A DNA stretch of 64,000 bases from Brassica napus (GCF_020379485.1 NC_063438.1:2480001-2544000), one strand, 5' to 3'. Positions 1-14,464 are shown, counted from the first letter of the stretch. A program made the numbers and translations. Notes: a model not told the origin generated them from the letters alone.

Positions 1-363
1 ATTTGTTAAAAAAATATTAAGAAATAAGTCTTTTTCAGAATCTTTTCATTATTCATCAGAATGAAAGCTGTTTTTAGGGTTCCCTTTTTCTCTGAGCTAT
101 ATCATAAATCATATCAAGAAAATTAATAAAATTTCGAACTTTTTACAGTATTGGAAAAAAATGATCAACTAAATATTTAAAGGACATATATAGTTAGCAT
201 TCCTTTTCTTTTAATTTTTTGTAGAACATATATAAAAGTAGTATTTTTTATACGTTTTTTAAATTTCCAAATTTTTGATATGTTTTAACCGAAATTATAT
301 CCAGAATAGCTCGGTATTCATGTGAACCTAAAAAATTCGACGGACCCACCAACCCCCCTCCCC

Positions 364-397
<34 letters not shown>

Positions 398-857
398 AAT
401 AAACATTAGCTATATAAATATTCCAAAAAAAACTAGTTATATATATATAGATAAATGCATTAAAATTCTTGTAATTACACATTTATTAAGTTACATCTTG
501 TAAACACTTGTAATCACTTAAAGAAAGAAGTTTAAAGTCAAAATAAGAGATTAACTTCTGTTTTTTTGTTTGACATCAAGAGATTAACTTTAATTAACTA
601 CATACATACAGTTTAACAAATTAAAATAAATAAAAACTTCCATGTGGTCTCTTCTTCCTTCCTTCCTTTAAGAACGCGTTACAGACATTGATCAGACTTC
701 GCGCCGCCCACCTCTCTCTTTTTCTCTCTCACACGTTTTTTTTCTCTCCTTCCTTCTTCATCGCCGGAGACTTTTGACTATTCACTTTTCTTTAAACCTC
801 TCTTTCTCCATTACCCAAACCACAAGATCTCTCTCTCTCTCTCTTCTCTCTTCGAAC
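1..857. other. AT-rich 5' intergenic region
   Basis: There is no coding sequence here. The stretch is AT-rich, is broken by a long cytosine run, and becomes pyrimidine-rich (CT repeats around 715-855) just before the first gene, as is usual for a plant 5'UTR. I do not see a confident TATA box. Confidence 0.6.
365..395. repeat. 31-bp poly-C tract
   Basis: There is an uninterrupted run of 31 cytosines, preceded by further C-rich sequence from about 343. It is a mononucleotide microsatellite about 460 bp upstream of the O-fucosyltransferase-like start codon. Its exact length is prone to sequencing and assembly error. Confidence 0.9.
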
Positions 858-2892
858 ATGGCGTTACCCAAGAACAGTAACAGCAGCAGCACCAAGAAGA
901 AGGTCTCCTACATCTCAGTCCCTTCTCAGATCATAAACTCTCTATCTTCCTCCTCCTTACAATCCCTCCTCGTCTCCCCCAAGAAGTCATCGAGATGCAC
1001 CAACAGGTTCACCTACCGAAACCCAAGAATCTGGTTCTTGACTCTCTTCCTCGTCTCACTCTTCGGCATGCTAAAACTCGGACTCAACGTTGACCCGATC
1101 TCCCTCCCTTTCTCACGTCACCCTTGCTCCACGGGTAGCTTCGACGAACACCACGCCGTTTCCCATCTCGCTTTCGCTTCAGAAAACGACACGCAGTCCA
1201 ACTCGTCTTCTGTGTATCCAAAGAACGAGACTTTGCCCACGGAAGGTGACTTCTGGAAGCAACCTGATGGGTTAGGGTTTAAGCCGTGTCTTGGGTTCAG
1301 CAGACAGTATCGAAAAGACAGCAACTCGATTCTCAAGAACAGGTGGAAGTATCTTCTCGTTGTTGTCGCTGGTGGGCTGAATCAGCAGAGGAACCAGATC
1401 GTTGATGCTGTGATCATCGCTAGGATCCTTGGTGCTTCTCTCGTTGTACCTGTTCTGCAAGTCAACGTCATCTGGGGAGACGAAAGGTATATATAACACA
1501 TAAGCTCTTTAATATTCATATTTAATGTTATGTGACATTTGCTGATTACAATTGTAATGTTTGAATTATAGTGAGTTTGCGGATATATTCGATTTGGAGC
1601 ATTTCAAGAACGTTTTAGCGGATGATGTTCATATAGTTTCGTCTTTACCTTCAACACATGTAATGACGAGACCTGTGGAAGAGAAAAGGACTCCCCTTCA
1701 CGCTTCTCCTCAATGGATTCGCGCTCATTACCTCAAGCGAGTAAGTACTCTGTTTCTTTGCTCTGTTTTATTAAGCTAACTCTGTTTCCTCTGTTTCTTT
1801 GCTCTGTTTTATTAAGCTAACTCTGTTTCCATTGTTTCTTCGCTTTGTTTATTAAGCTAACTCTGTTTCTTCGCTCTGTTTATTAAGCTAACTCTGTTTC
1901 TTCGCTCTGTTTATTAAGCTAACTCTGTTTCTTCACTCTGTTTACTAAGCTAACTCTGTTTCCTCTGTTTCTTTGCTCTGTTTTTATTAAGCTAACTCTG
2001 TTTTCCTCTGTTTCTGCAGATAAACAGAGAAAGAGTGTTACTTCTCCGTGGCCTCGATTCAAGGCTCTCCAACGAGCTTCCTTCTGATCTCCAGAAACTC
2101 CGATGCAAGGTAGCTTTCCAAGCTTTGAGATTCTCACCGAGAATCCTCGAACTCGGCAACAAGCTAGCTTCGAGAATGCTTAGCGAAGGACAGTACCTCT
2201 CACTCCATCTACGTATGGAGAAAGACGTTTGGGTCAGAACCGGTTGTCTCCCCGGTTTAACCCCCGAGTACGACGAGATAGTCAACAGCGAGAGACAACG
2301 CCACCCGGAGCTTCTCACCGGCCGTTCAAACATGACTTACAACGAGAGAAAACTCGCTGGCCTTTGTCCTCTCACCGCTCTAGAAGTCACGAGGCTTCTC
2401 AAAGCCTTGGAAGCACCGAAGGACGCGAGAATCTACTGGGCGGGAGGAGAGCCTCTAGGTGGGAAAGAGGCTTTGGAGCCGTTGACCAAAGAGTTCCCTC
2501 ACCTCTACAACAAACACGATCTCGCGTTACCCGGCGAGCTCGAGCCCTTCGCCAAGAAAGCCTCGGTCATGGCTGCGATAGACTACATCGTCTGCGAGAG
2601 GAGCGACGTCTTCATACCGTCGCACGGCGGGAACATGGGACACGCGTTGCAAGGGCAGAGAGCTTACGCTGGTCACAAGAAGTACATTACGCCTAACAAG
2701 AGACATATGCTTCTTTACTTCATGAATGCTTCGCTGCCTGAGTCGGAGTTTAATAGGATTGTGAAGGATCTTCATCGTGAGTCTTTGGGGCAGCCGGTGT
2801 TGAGAACGGGTAGAGGTGGGAAGGATGTTACTAAGCATCCTGTTTCAGAGTGTATGTGTTCAGATAGACAGCAACAACAACAAGAACAATAA
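858..2892 (+). CDS. O-fucosyltransferase family protein (DUF246 type II membrane protein)
   Basis: There are three exons: 858-1486, 1572-1740 and 2020-2892. They join in frame to 556 residues. The start at 858 was chosen because family members begin with a short basic, Ser-rich cytosolic tail; the upstream in-frame sequence is a CT-rich leader. A single hydrophobic segment at about residues 58-76 is the expected type II Golgi anchor. The lumenal part shows plant GDP-fucose O-fucosyltransferase landmarks: GGLNQQRNQI after the anchor, the join WGDESEFADIFD across intron 1, LHLRMEKD in exon 3, and the C-terminal FIPSHGGNMGHALQGQRAYAGHKK block. Family members are proposed to fucosylate wall polysaccharides or proteins; the acceptor of this one is unknown. 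It is the likely counterpart of At2g44500 (from memory). The protein ends in a glutamine-rich tail. Intron 2 carries a minisatellite. Confidence 0.9.
1747..2015 (+). repeat. Minisatellite inside intron 2 of the fucosyltransferase gene
   Basis: About seven tandem units of roughly 31-42 bp share the core TTAAGCTAACTCTGTTTC followed by CTCTGTTT. Almost the whole intron is made of them, running up to the 3' splice site at 2018-2019. Each unit supplies a pyrimidine-rich stretch and a TTAA(G)CTAAC string that resembles a plant branch-point consensus. Confidence 0.85.
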
Positions 2893-3818
2893 GTCTTGAA
2901 GAGTGGTTCGTGCAGAGTATTCTTTTAGTTCTTTTTTTTTTTTGGCCTTGATTTGGAGTATATATTATGCGTTTGTATTCTTTGAAGTGAGGTTATTTAC
3001 GTGGGGAAAGTAGAATAGGAATGAGATATGATTCTTTGATTTGATTTATTTGAAACTGTAATTATATATTGCAGTGTTTGTATACGGTTATACTTGTACC
3101 ATAACATAAATAAAAAGCAACATTTGACAACATTTAAGTATGGTTTCTCTTTTTGGCTAAAACGATAAGGTAACAACAATATTCCTTAAACCTGAGGATG
3201 ATTTTTTTCTCTGAGGTAACTTATTCTCACATTACTTTCACGAGTTTCTTGTGTGAAAAGACGTAAACATTATATGTTGTGAAAAAAAATTGCACTTGCA
3301 GCTGAGTTCTTGGTCTTTCACATTTCCCTATGTGCTCATACCTCCGTGACTTCTCAAGAAGTAAGTTACTCTCTACAAGACTATACACATGGGTTTGATT
3401 TCAATCTATAATATTTGACTATCAGTTGATGGGTGTGGGTGTGGGTGTGGTTATGGCTGTGGATGGAGAAAAGGCTCCTGGATTCAGACAGATGTTGAAT
3501 AATCTCATTAATAAATGAAACAATGATGAACATCTTCTAATGTTTTGTTGTTCATACATCAATCTTGTTTCTTTTGTCTGAAACAATGAATGTCTTATCA
3601 TCTAGTCAATTCTCTTTTCCTTTCGGCCCCAAAGCCCAGGCCCATCGAAAAGAGTAGCGACTTCATTTATGGGTCAATAAGTGAACAATCATGGTCCATG
3701 TTGCAATACTTTTAATTTATTTACACAAATACCCTCATATTCTCTGGTAAATATTTGATTAAACCCCAAAACAAATATCTACGTCTCAATTTTCGAACAC
3801 ACCGACCGTGTAAAAGAA
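2893..3818. other. Intergenic, no confident gene
   Basis: The first ~250 bp are the probable 3'UTR of the fucosyltransferase-like gene, with T-rich and ATAAATAAAA signals. Around 3300-3360 there is a short balanced-composition stretch that ends in a donor-like AAGTAAG and could be an exon relic; I cannot identify it. Two GGCCCA/AGGCCC site II-like motifs lie at about 3625-3645, as in promoters of housekeeping genes, but the only thing downstream is the COX10 remnant. Confidence 0.5.
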
Positions 3819-4309
3819 ATGTCTGGCCGGAGACCGTTGCCTTCGGGACGTATCAGTGTTCCACACGCTGTTGCTTGGGCCGTGATTGCTGGTGCTTCTG
3901 GTGCTTGTTTGTGGATTCATTTCTCCAACTTGAATCACTTTTTTCTGATTTGTAATCCTACACAGGGGGCTTGACATCAAGCTGGTTTTGTCTCGAATCA
4001 ACACTTCTCACAATGGGAATTGCTGCTACGGCGTTTTCATTCTACCGACACAGGACCATGGAAAAAGCGAGGAAGATGTTCCACGCCAGCCTTCTCTTCC
4101 TTCCTGTGTTCATGTCTGGTCTGCTTATACACCGTGTCTATGATAATAACCAGCAACCAGTCCTAGAAGTAGCCGGTTTATCAAACTCTGCATCAGGTGA
4201 AGTAATAAAAACTCAAAGAAGAAAGAAACGTGCTGCTCAGGCTCCTGTGGCTTATGCTTCTGCTGCACCGTTTCCTTTCCTCCCAGCTCCTTCCTTCTAT
4301 TCTCCATAA
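3819..4309 (+). pseudogene. COX10: Truncated COX10 (protoheme IX farnesyltransferase) remnant
   Basis: Two separate pieces of plant mitochondrial COX10 are fused. The first (about 3830-3908) encodes RRPLPSGRISVPHAV-AW-VIAGASGAC, an internal exon of this UbiA-type heme farnesyltransferase. It runs straight into an intron-like tail ending CCTACACAG at 3965. The second (3966-4309) is the intact last exon, starting GLTSSWFCLESTLL, with a final membrane helix (FHASLLFLPVFMSGLLIHRV) and ending FPFLPAPSFYSP. The mitochondrial targeting region, the first catalytic Asp-rich loop and the exons between the two pieces are missing, and the first piece runs into a stop at about 3973. COX10 makes heme O for cytochrome c oxidase; this copy cannot. 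COX10 sits at the corresponding place in Arabidopsis (At2g44520, from memory), so this looks like the decayed syntenic copy. A surviving short open frame at 3971-4309 could still be transcribed. Confidence 0.85.
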
Positions 4310-4544
4310 AAAAAGCAAAGCTCTTGCAGAGTGATAGAACTATTCTAAAAATGATCTCGAGTTTAATCTTTGGTAATAAGGAATTGGAGAACTGCGTACT
4401 ACAAGTTTTATGTATTTTTGGCTCCACAATATATATTTTATTGTGTTTAAAGTCTATGTTTCATATGAACAAGTAGTCAAATATTTCTATACCTGCTGTA
4501 AATATAATACACATAGATTAAATTACATAGATTAAATTGAGAGA

Positions 4545-4872
4545 AATTTTTCAAAATAGTCTTTTTAAGTTTTTGTCACAAAGTTTTTGTCACAAAAATA
4601 ACATTTAATTAAGAAAATAACCAAAATAAGTTTTATTAAAAAGTAAAAATATATTTTTATCGTAGGGTTAACTAATATAGACTTATGGTTTAGATTTAAG
4701 GGTTGACAAAAACTTTGTATGTTTTTGGGATATGGTTTCAAAATTTAAAATTTGGGATATGGTTTTAAATTTTAAAAAATTAAAAATTAAAATTAAAAAT
4801 TTTAAAATTAAAAATAAAAAAAAAAACTATTTTGGTCATTTTCTTTCTTGAGAGCTATTTGAGAGAATTACC
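4545..4872. mobile_element. MITE-like AT-rich element (degenerate)
   Basis: The left edge reads GAGAAATTTTTCAAAATAGT with AAGTTTTTGTCACAAA repeats, and the right edge (CATTTTCTTTCTTGAGAG then CTATTTGAGAGAATTACC) is roughly its inverted complement. The middle is almost pure A/T. A related element with the same TTTTCTTTCTTGAG edge lies at 21040-21226. Termini and target duplication are not clear enough to name a superfamily. Confidence 0.5.
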
Positions 4873-5257
4873 TTTAAATTAATGTTTAATTTTGTGTGTT
4901 TTAAAACAAAAATACTAGTACTAATTATACACAACATTTAACTAATAGTAAAATAAATTGCAGAATATAAATAATTATATGATAAAAATACTAAATTTTA
5001 CAATGAAAAATATCATCTAATTTGCAACAAAAAAAAATCTTTCTAAAAACAGGAGGAATATTAGAAAGTTTGGTTCATTTTAATACCAAAAAAGAAACCA
5101 TTCATTCGTACTCGTACCGGCTTTGGTTTTGGGAATTAAAATCCGATAACCGGTTATTTGGAGAGTTAAGCTGACTAAACCGGTTGGTTAAATGTTTCGA
5201 CGGCTACAATCAAGAGGATTCAGGAGAGGAAAGCTGGTGGTTGGAGGCTGAGAATCG

Positions 5258-6585
5258 ATGGCGACGAGGCTGAAATCGATGGCGACTTTGCCAAAACTGA
5301 TTCAAACCATGAGGAAAGAAGCTCCTAAGCATTCCAATCCAGTTTTGCCATCGTTAAGACGAGCTTTCTCCCTCTACGACCAGATCAATCTCATTGACAA
5401 TGTCCCCGAAGACCAGCTCCGCTTCCAAGAGTAATCAATCAATTCGAAAGCATCTGCCTTTTTGGGGTTTTAGTGAATGATCTTGTGGTGGGTTGGTTTG
5501 TGTAGGTTTAATGAGACGAGCTTCACGGTGAATGGAGTCAAGTACGAAGGTAGCTTGCTCTGTGTCGGGAACTTGCTTATGTCGTGGAGCCCTCGTCAAT
5601 TCTCCGACATCACCCCTGATAGGTAGGCAAAAAGCTCTTGGCCCATGACAAAAGGTTGAGACTTTAAGCTATGTAGATACTTGGTCTTGGATTCTAACCA
5701 ATGCTATGTCACAAACTAATGTTTTGAGTGAAATTAAGTGTTTTCGATGTTCATTGTCATCAAAGTTATGTGCTTTTGAGGCTAAACGACTCTACATTTC
5801 TCTTTGGAGTGAAAGTTATGTGCTTGTTGATGTTCGATTTGATTTTGATGTGTTTGATCAAACATTTGGTATATGATTGAGTTAAAGTTTGAAACTTTAA
5901 GCTATGTAGATACATAGTGCGTTGGTTTCTCACTCTAAGATTCTAACCAATGTTATGTCACAACCTAATGTTGCTTTTTTAAACTGTTATGAGTGAAAGT
6001 TATGTGCTTTTTGATGTTGATTGTCATCAAAAGGGGTTTGATCATCAAACATTTGGTATATGTATGATTGATAGGTTGTAGTATGTGTTTGAAAGGTATG
6101 CTCGTTGTCTGTACAGTTTATGAATAAGTTCTTTCGATAAGCAGTTGCTAAACGTATCTTCCATGGATGCAGCTTGTCTATCTTCCAGACGGTTCGACCC
6201 ATTCCAGGTGATAATACATCAAATACTATAGGTTTCTCGGTCAATTTGCATCAACATCAGGACTTATTATATATGTATTATGTTGAGCTGTGTTTTTTTT
6301 TTTCATTTCAGAGCTCTTAATTGTTGGTTGTGGAAGAAACATTCACCCTGTAACTCCCGAGCTCCGTCAGTTTGTCAAGTCTATTGGCATGAAGCTAGAA
6401 ACCGTTGATTCTGTATGTTTTCTTCTAATCCCTTACAGCTTTCTCTAGTTCCACCCAAGCTTGCTTCTTATGCATTTATATTGATTTGCTTGATTCAGAG
6501 AAACGCTGCATCAACTTACAACATTCTGAATGAAGAAGGAAGGGTCGTCGCTGCTGCATTGCTTCCTTATGGAGTTACATCTTAA
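5258..6585 (+). CDS. NDUFAF3-like complex I assembly factor (DUF498/Mth938 domain)
   Basis: There are five exons: 5258-5430, 5506-5622, 6173-6207, 6312-6412 and 6499-6585, coding 170 residues. The N-terminus (MATRLKSMATLPKLIQ, basic and without acids for about 18 residues) looks like a mitochondrial presequence. The rest is the Mth938-type fold: FNETSFTVNGVKYEGSLLCVG, then SWSPRQFSDITPDSLSIFQTVRPIPELLIVGCGRNIHPVTPELRQF, then a C-terminal TYNILNEEGRVVAAALLP. In animals NDUFAF3 helps assemble the Q module of NADH dehydrogenase; the plant role is inferred from the family. The likely Arabidopsis counterpart is At2g44525 (from memory). A second start at 5279 (also MAT) is possible. This is the only intact copy: a broken copy lies at 10.4-11.3 kb and a UTR scrap at 16.1 kb, each upstream of an endoglucanase gene. 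Confidence 0.88.
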
Positions 6586-7152
6586 GGAATTAAAAAAAAG
6601 GCTAGCAGCTCTGAGTTCGGTCCTGTAGATCTATAGATGAATGTTGAGACTTCCTATTGTGAAAATAAACCGAAATCAAACGGCTTTTTTTTTTCTTGCT
6701 TCTCGAGCTTAATAACATTGTAACAAACACACATGACCGGTTCTGAGATTTATGGAAATTTGAAATATTTACAGTTTGTAACAAACAGAAACCTTTATTG
6801 CATTTTTCACTTTTCAATATGTTCCGTTTAGATATAAGTTTCAGAGAAAAAAATTGTTTCGCAAAGATAAATTTTCTATGCAGAAATTATAAGCTTCAAA
6901 AATTCATTTTAGTTTATTGAATCGCTATTAGTTGAAAGTTATTGGAAACGATAATTACAAAAAGTTATAACAATTTAATATATATTTTAGATGTGTGGAA
7001 ACTCTAAAAAAAATATAAGAACAGATGTAGTCTAGAGTTTTCTTTCTGTGATGATTCTGTTGTGGCAATGTGTGATTAAAGGTTCGCTTTCAGTCTAGGA
7101 TTCCGAGTGTTTGGTTATATAGATAACTAGACTGTAAGAATATAAATGTTGT

Positions 7153-7501
7153 CAGTGCCGTGCTTACATGAGAAAATAAGAAGCATTGGCCTAGGGCATC
7201 TTTTAAAAATATATAAAACACTAAAGGAATTTCTTATAATTTGTTTCATGTAATGGTATTCTATATAAACATGTAGCTTCGTTAATAGCTTCACGAGTTA
7301 ATTAAACAAAAGATGAGACTACAACAAAAATATAGATTTTAAAGAAACTAAAAATTGAAAACATTTGTTAATTATTTAAAAGTTGTATATATAAAAAATT
7401 TTGTTGCACACAAAACTACAATAGCTTTCATATTATTGTAGATATTTTTTATTTGATCTTGGTTTTCGCTTGCGGCAGCTGTTAACGTTGGCACGGCTCT
7501 G
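7153..7501. mobile_element. hAT-type MITE with 8-bp target duplication
   Basis: The ends are an 11-bp imperfect terminal inverted repeat, CAGTGCCGTGC on the left and GCACGGCTCTG on the right (one mismatch). The element is flanked on both sides by a perfect 8-bp direct repeat, AATGTTGT (7145-7152 and 7502-7509). An 8-bp duplication with CAG-starting ends is diagnostic of the hAT superfamily. At 349 bp with no open frame it is non-autonomous. It sits in the 3' flank of the first endoglucanase gene; the matching flank of the second gene (around 11.8 kb) lacks it, so it arrived after the duplication. Confidence 0.9.
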
Positions 7502-7680
7502 AATGTTGTTGATGTCATATGGGATTCTGACAATACTAGTCTCTTGAAAGCACATTTCGAAATATTTAAAATTATTTTATTATATCAAGCCACAAAGTTA
7601 CATATATTCCACATTAAAACTATATGTAAACGATCACAACCTATGACTTTTACTATGATACATAACGAAAAAGAGAAAGA

Positions 7681-9441
<1,761 letters not shown>

Positions 9442-9459
9442 TTACATCTATGTGTGCAA

Positions 9460-9468
9460 CTATTTATA
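9460..9468 (-). promoter_or_regulatory. TATA box of endoglucanase copy A
   Basis: On the minus strand the sequence reads TATAAATAG about 50 bp upstream of the start codon. The same motif and spacing recur before copies B and C, which supports a functional core promoter and a very short 5'UTR. Confidence 0.7.
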
Positions 9469-9619
9469 GGGAATCTATAAGATGGTACTATGGCCAATTT
9501 TCTAGTCAATCATTAATAAGATATTATCACTTTGATATGTGATTATCTGGATTGTATTTTGGTGTTGATAGAGAATCAAAGTCAAGTAGACTTACCATAA
9601 TTTATTTATAGACTCATCC

Positions 9620-10407
9620 ATATATATCCATAGTCATTAAACTAATAGTCCTCTTTCCAGTTTTCTATCTTACGTATATCCATAGTCCCTCTCTCTATCT
9701 TTCATATACTTCACATGTTATATTATATGACCATCAAATATAGAAAAGTAAAAAAAAAAAAACTACTTGTACTATATCAATCAGATATGCTTTTCACATG
9801 TTATATTATACATGTAAATATCCGTCCTACTTATAAATAAATAATACTATGGAATTAAAAGTATTCCATAGTATTTATGTTCGAAATGATCTATTCTATA
9901 CGACATTATAAATAAATTGATATTTGATTGTTGTGTGTTATACAAACATTAACGCACTATGAAAGACTGCCATGTCTATTTATGTTGTAAATTGACACAA
10001 TTTCCAAACTATAAGTATTTTGTTAATTATTTTTACTATGGTTATACTACAAATTCACTCTATAAGATATTATACTAATTTTTTATTTTTTCACAAAAAA
10101 ATCAAAAGATAGTAATAACGAAAATACAAGAAAATAATTTAAACAAAACACATAACAATCGAAAAGACCTAAACGAAAAAAACACCAAAAAATTGAACGG
10201 GATGAATAATGAAAAATTTTAGGAAAAAATATCAGCTGAATAAACATTTAATTGTCACAAGCTAACAGAGAAAAAACACCCTCAGACCTTGAAACAATGG
10301 CTTATACAGCTTTTTGAAAAATCCACACATCAACAGCCGCTCTGAATCACAATCTCGAACCCGCATGTCCATCCAAGATTCCAACATCACCTCCAATAGT
10401 AATACGA
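9620..10407. other. AT-rich spacer between tandem units, partly duplicated
   Basis: No gene is seen. The right part (about 10080-10400) is clearly repeated at about 14465-14790, including the strings ACAAGAAAATAATTTAAACA and CATCAACAGCCGCTC. This spacer therefore belongs to the tandemly duplicated unit. Some of it is less AT-biased (10270-10400) and may be an exon relic of an unidentified gene. Confidence 0.6.
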
Positions 10408-11333
10408 GAGTAATCTCAATTCGAACATCTACCCTTTTCGGTTTTGGAGTTTGATTCTCAGTGGTTGGTTGGATTGTGCAGGTTCAACGAGACGAGTTTC
10501 ATACGAAGGTAGCTTGCTCTGTGTCGGGAACTTGCTTATGTAATGGACCCCTCGTCAATTCTCTGAGATCACCCCTGTTAGGTAGTTGAAATGAAACCTC
10601 CCTCTTCTCTAAAAGACAACAGCTCGAGTCTTTAAGCTATGTAGATACTTTAGTCATTGGTTTCTCTGTCTTGGATTCTAACCAATTTGATGTCGCAACC
10701 TGATGTTGCTTTTTTAATTGTTTTGAGTGAACGTTATGTGCTTTTTGATGTTCATTGTCATCAAAAGGGGTTTGATCAAACATGTGGTACATGTATGATT
10801 GAGAGGTTGTAGTATGTGTTTGAAAGGTATTCTATGTTGTTATTGCTCTTATGCTCGTTGTCTGTATAGTTTATGAATAAGTCCTTTCGATAAGCAGTTG
10901 CTAAACGTATCTTCCATGGATGCAGCTTGCCTATCTTCCAGACTGTTCGACCTATTCCAGGTAATATTATTTGTTCGTGTTCATTTGAACAACTAGATTT
11001 GCATGTTAGCATCAACGTCAGGATTTATTATATATGTATTCTGTTGAGCTGTGTTTCTTTCATTTCAGAGCTCTTAATTGTTGGTTGTGGAAGGAACATT
11101 CACCCCGTAACTCCCGAGGTCCGTCAGTTTGTGAAGTCTATTGACATGAAGCTAGAAACCGTTGATTCTGTATGTTTTCTTCTAATCCCTTACAGCATAC
11201 TCTAGTCCCACACAAGCCTAATTCTTATATTGATTACTTGATTCAGAGGAACGCTGCATCAACTTACAACATTCTGAATGAAGAAGGAAGGGTTGTTGCT
11301 GCTGCATTGCTTCCATATGGAGTTGCATCTTAA
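10408..11333 (+). pseudogene. NDUFAF3-like pseudogene (second copy)
   Basis: Homology to the intact gene at 5258-6585 starts in intron 1 (about 10408) and runs to the stop. Exon 1, with the start codon and targeting peptide, is absent. The exon 2 equivalent (from 10488) has lost about 17 bp after the FNETSF codons, shifting the frame, and has a TAA at 10541-10543 where the intact gene has TCG. Exons 3-5 (10926-10960, 11069-11169 and 11247-11333) keep their lengths, splice sites and most residues (ELLIVGCGRNIHPVTPEVRQF, TYNILNEEGRVVAAALLPYGVAS), so inactivation is recent relative to the duplication. No functional protein is expected. Confidence 0.9.
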
Positions 11334-11599
11334 AGAATTTTTTAAAAAAAGCTAGCAACTCGAGCTCGGTCTGTACAACTGTAGATGAATGTCGACACTT
11401 TATCTCTTGTGAAAATAAACCGAAACACATCGGATTTTTCTTGCTTCTCGAGGTTAATAACAGACGTTGTAACAAACATGAACCTTTTCATTGCATTTCT
11501 CACCTTTCTATATATCTCGGAGTTTGCTTATGTGATGACTTTTATGGCGCAATAGGTCTAACACAATGAAAGAAATGTCCACAACCTTTTTAAAATATA

Positions 11600-11796
11600 A
11601 TTCCTTCGTTTCAAAATGATTCATGTTTTCCAAAAAAATGTTTCAAAAAATACATTTTTATAATTCTGTAAACTTTGAAAACGTTAAATGCGTATTAAAT
11701 TTTTATTGGCGAAAGATAGTTAAATTTATAATTAAATTTAATGTTTTACTAATGTGTGAATTTTTTTAAACATTAACCATTTTGAAACGAAAGGAA
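11600..11796. mobile_element. Stowaway-like MITE
   Basis: Terminal inverted repeats of about 19 bp (ATTCCTTCGTTTCAAAATG on the left, CATTTTGAAACGAAAGGAA on the right) are flanked by TA dinucleotides. The ends resemble the CTCCYTCYGTTTC consensus of plant Tc1/mariner MITEs. It is 197 bp, non-coding, and lies between the NDUFAF3 pseudogene and endoglucanase copy B. Confidence 0.7.
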
Positions 11797-11966
11797 TAAA
11801 TGATGTTAACATGGGATTCAGACAATACTAATATAAAGCACATTTCGAGATATTTAAAATTATTTTATTGTATCAAGCCACAAAGTTACATATTTTCCAC
11901 ATTAAATCTATGTAAACTATCACAACCTATGACTTTTACTATGATACATAACAAAAGAGAGAAAGA

Positions 11967-13720
<1,754 letters not shown>

Positions 13721-13756
13721 TTACTTGTGTTTACTTGTATCTATCTATGTGTGCAA

Positions 13757-13765
13757 CTATTTATA
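13757..13765 (-). promoter_or_regulatory. TATA box of endoglucanase copy B
   Basis: TATAAATAG on the minus strand, about 67 bp upstream of the start codon, in sequence homologous to the copy A promoter. Confidence 0.7.
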
Positions 13766-13831
13766 GGTAATCTATAAGATGGTATCTATAGCTAATTAAG
13801 AATAATATAATTACAATTTTCTAATCAGTCA

Positions 13832-14035
13832 CTAATTACAATTTTCTAGTAAAAAAATATTATTATTTAGATATGTGTTATCCGTGAAATTGTGTTTTGG
13901 TCACATAGTTGACCATATATATAGTCAACTAGTTGACTATGGATATATATGGATGGATCTATATGACCAAAACACAATTTTACAGATAACACATATCTAA
14001 ATGATAATACTTTTTGACTAGAAAATTGTAATTAG
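13832..14035. repeat. 204-bp palindrome upstream of endoglucanase copy B
   Basis: Two arms of about 77 bp, 13832-13908 and 13959-14035, are near-perfect inverted complements. The outer ends are CTAATTACAATTTTCTAGT and ACTAGAAAATTGTAATTAG. The ~50-bp centre is itself palindromic (AGTCAACTAGTTGACT). The left arm is shared with the copy A promoter at about 9495-9565, but copy A lacks the inverted second arm. It is therefore an inverted duplication that arose in copy B, about 140 bp upstream of its start. Confidence 0.88.
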
Positions 14036-14464
14036 TTCTCTTTCTTATTTTATATCTTAAGTATATCCATAGTCAAACTATAGGGATTTTTTTCAAAATT
14101 GACTCAAAACTTAAAGTCAATGCAAAACTAATCCATGATTTTTTTGAAATTTTTATTTTCTTACTCACCTCAAAAATTTGGATTATTCACGAAAATGTTA
14201 TTATTATGTTTTTCTTTACGAAAATAAGTATTTTACTCTATCATTTTCATCAATTATTTACAATATTATCATTGTCATCAATACACCAACCACTATTCAC
14301 ATTATTACTTAATTTAACAGATTAAAACCGATTTAGATCGATTTCAATCGAATTTTAAAAAAATCGCTTCGGATAGAACTGATTTGCCGCCTAGACGGAG
14401 GCGTAGGTGAAGCCTAGAACAATTTTTAGAACCAAGGTTATATCACAAATTCACCTAATTATAT

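Noticed and set aside
1747..2015. Regular repeats that might suggest a CRISPR-like array
   Set aside because: Units are adjoining and contain no unique spacers, lie inside a spliced intron of a plant gene, and there is no cas gene.
10776..11205. Open frames over the second NDUFAF3 copy
   Set aside because: The minus-strand frame is a shadow; the plus-strand frame runs through introns 3 and 4 and is not the spliced protein, which is disrupted upstream.
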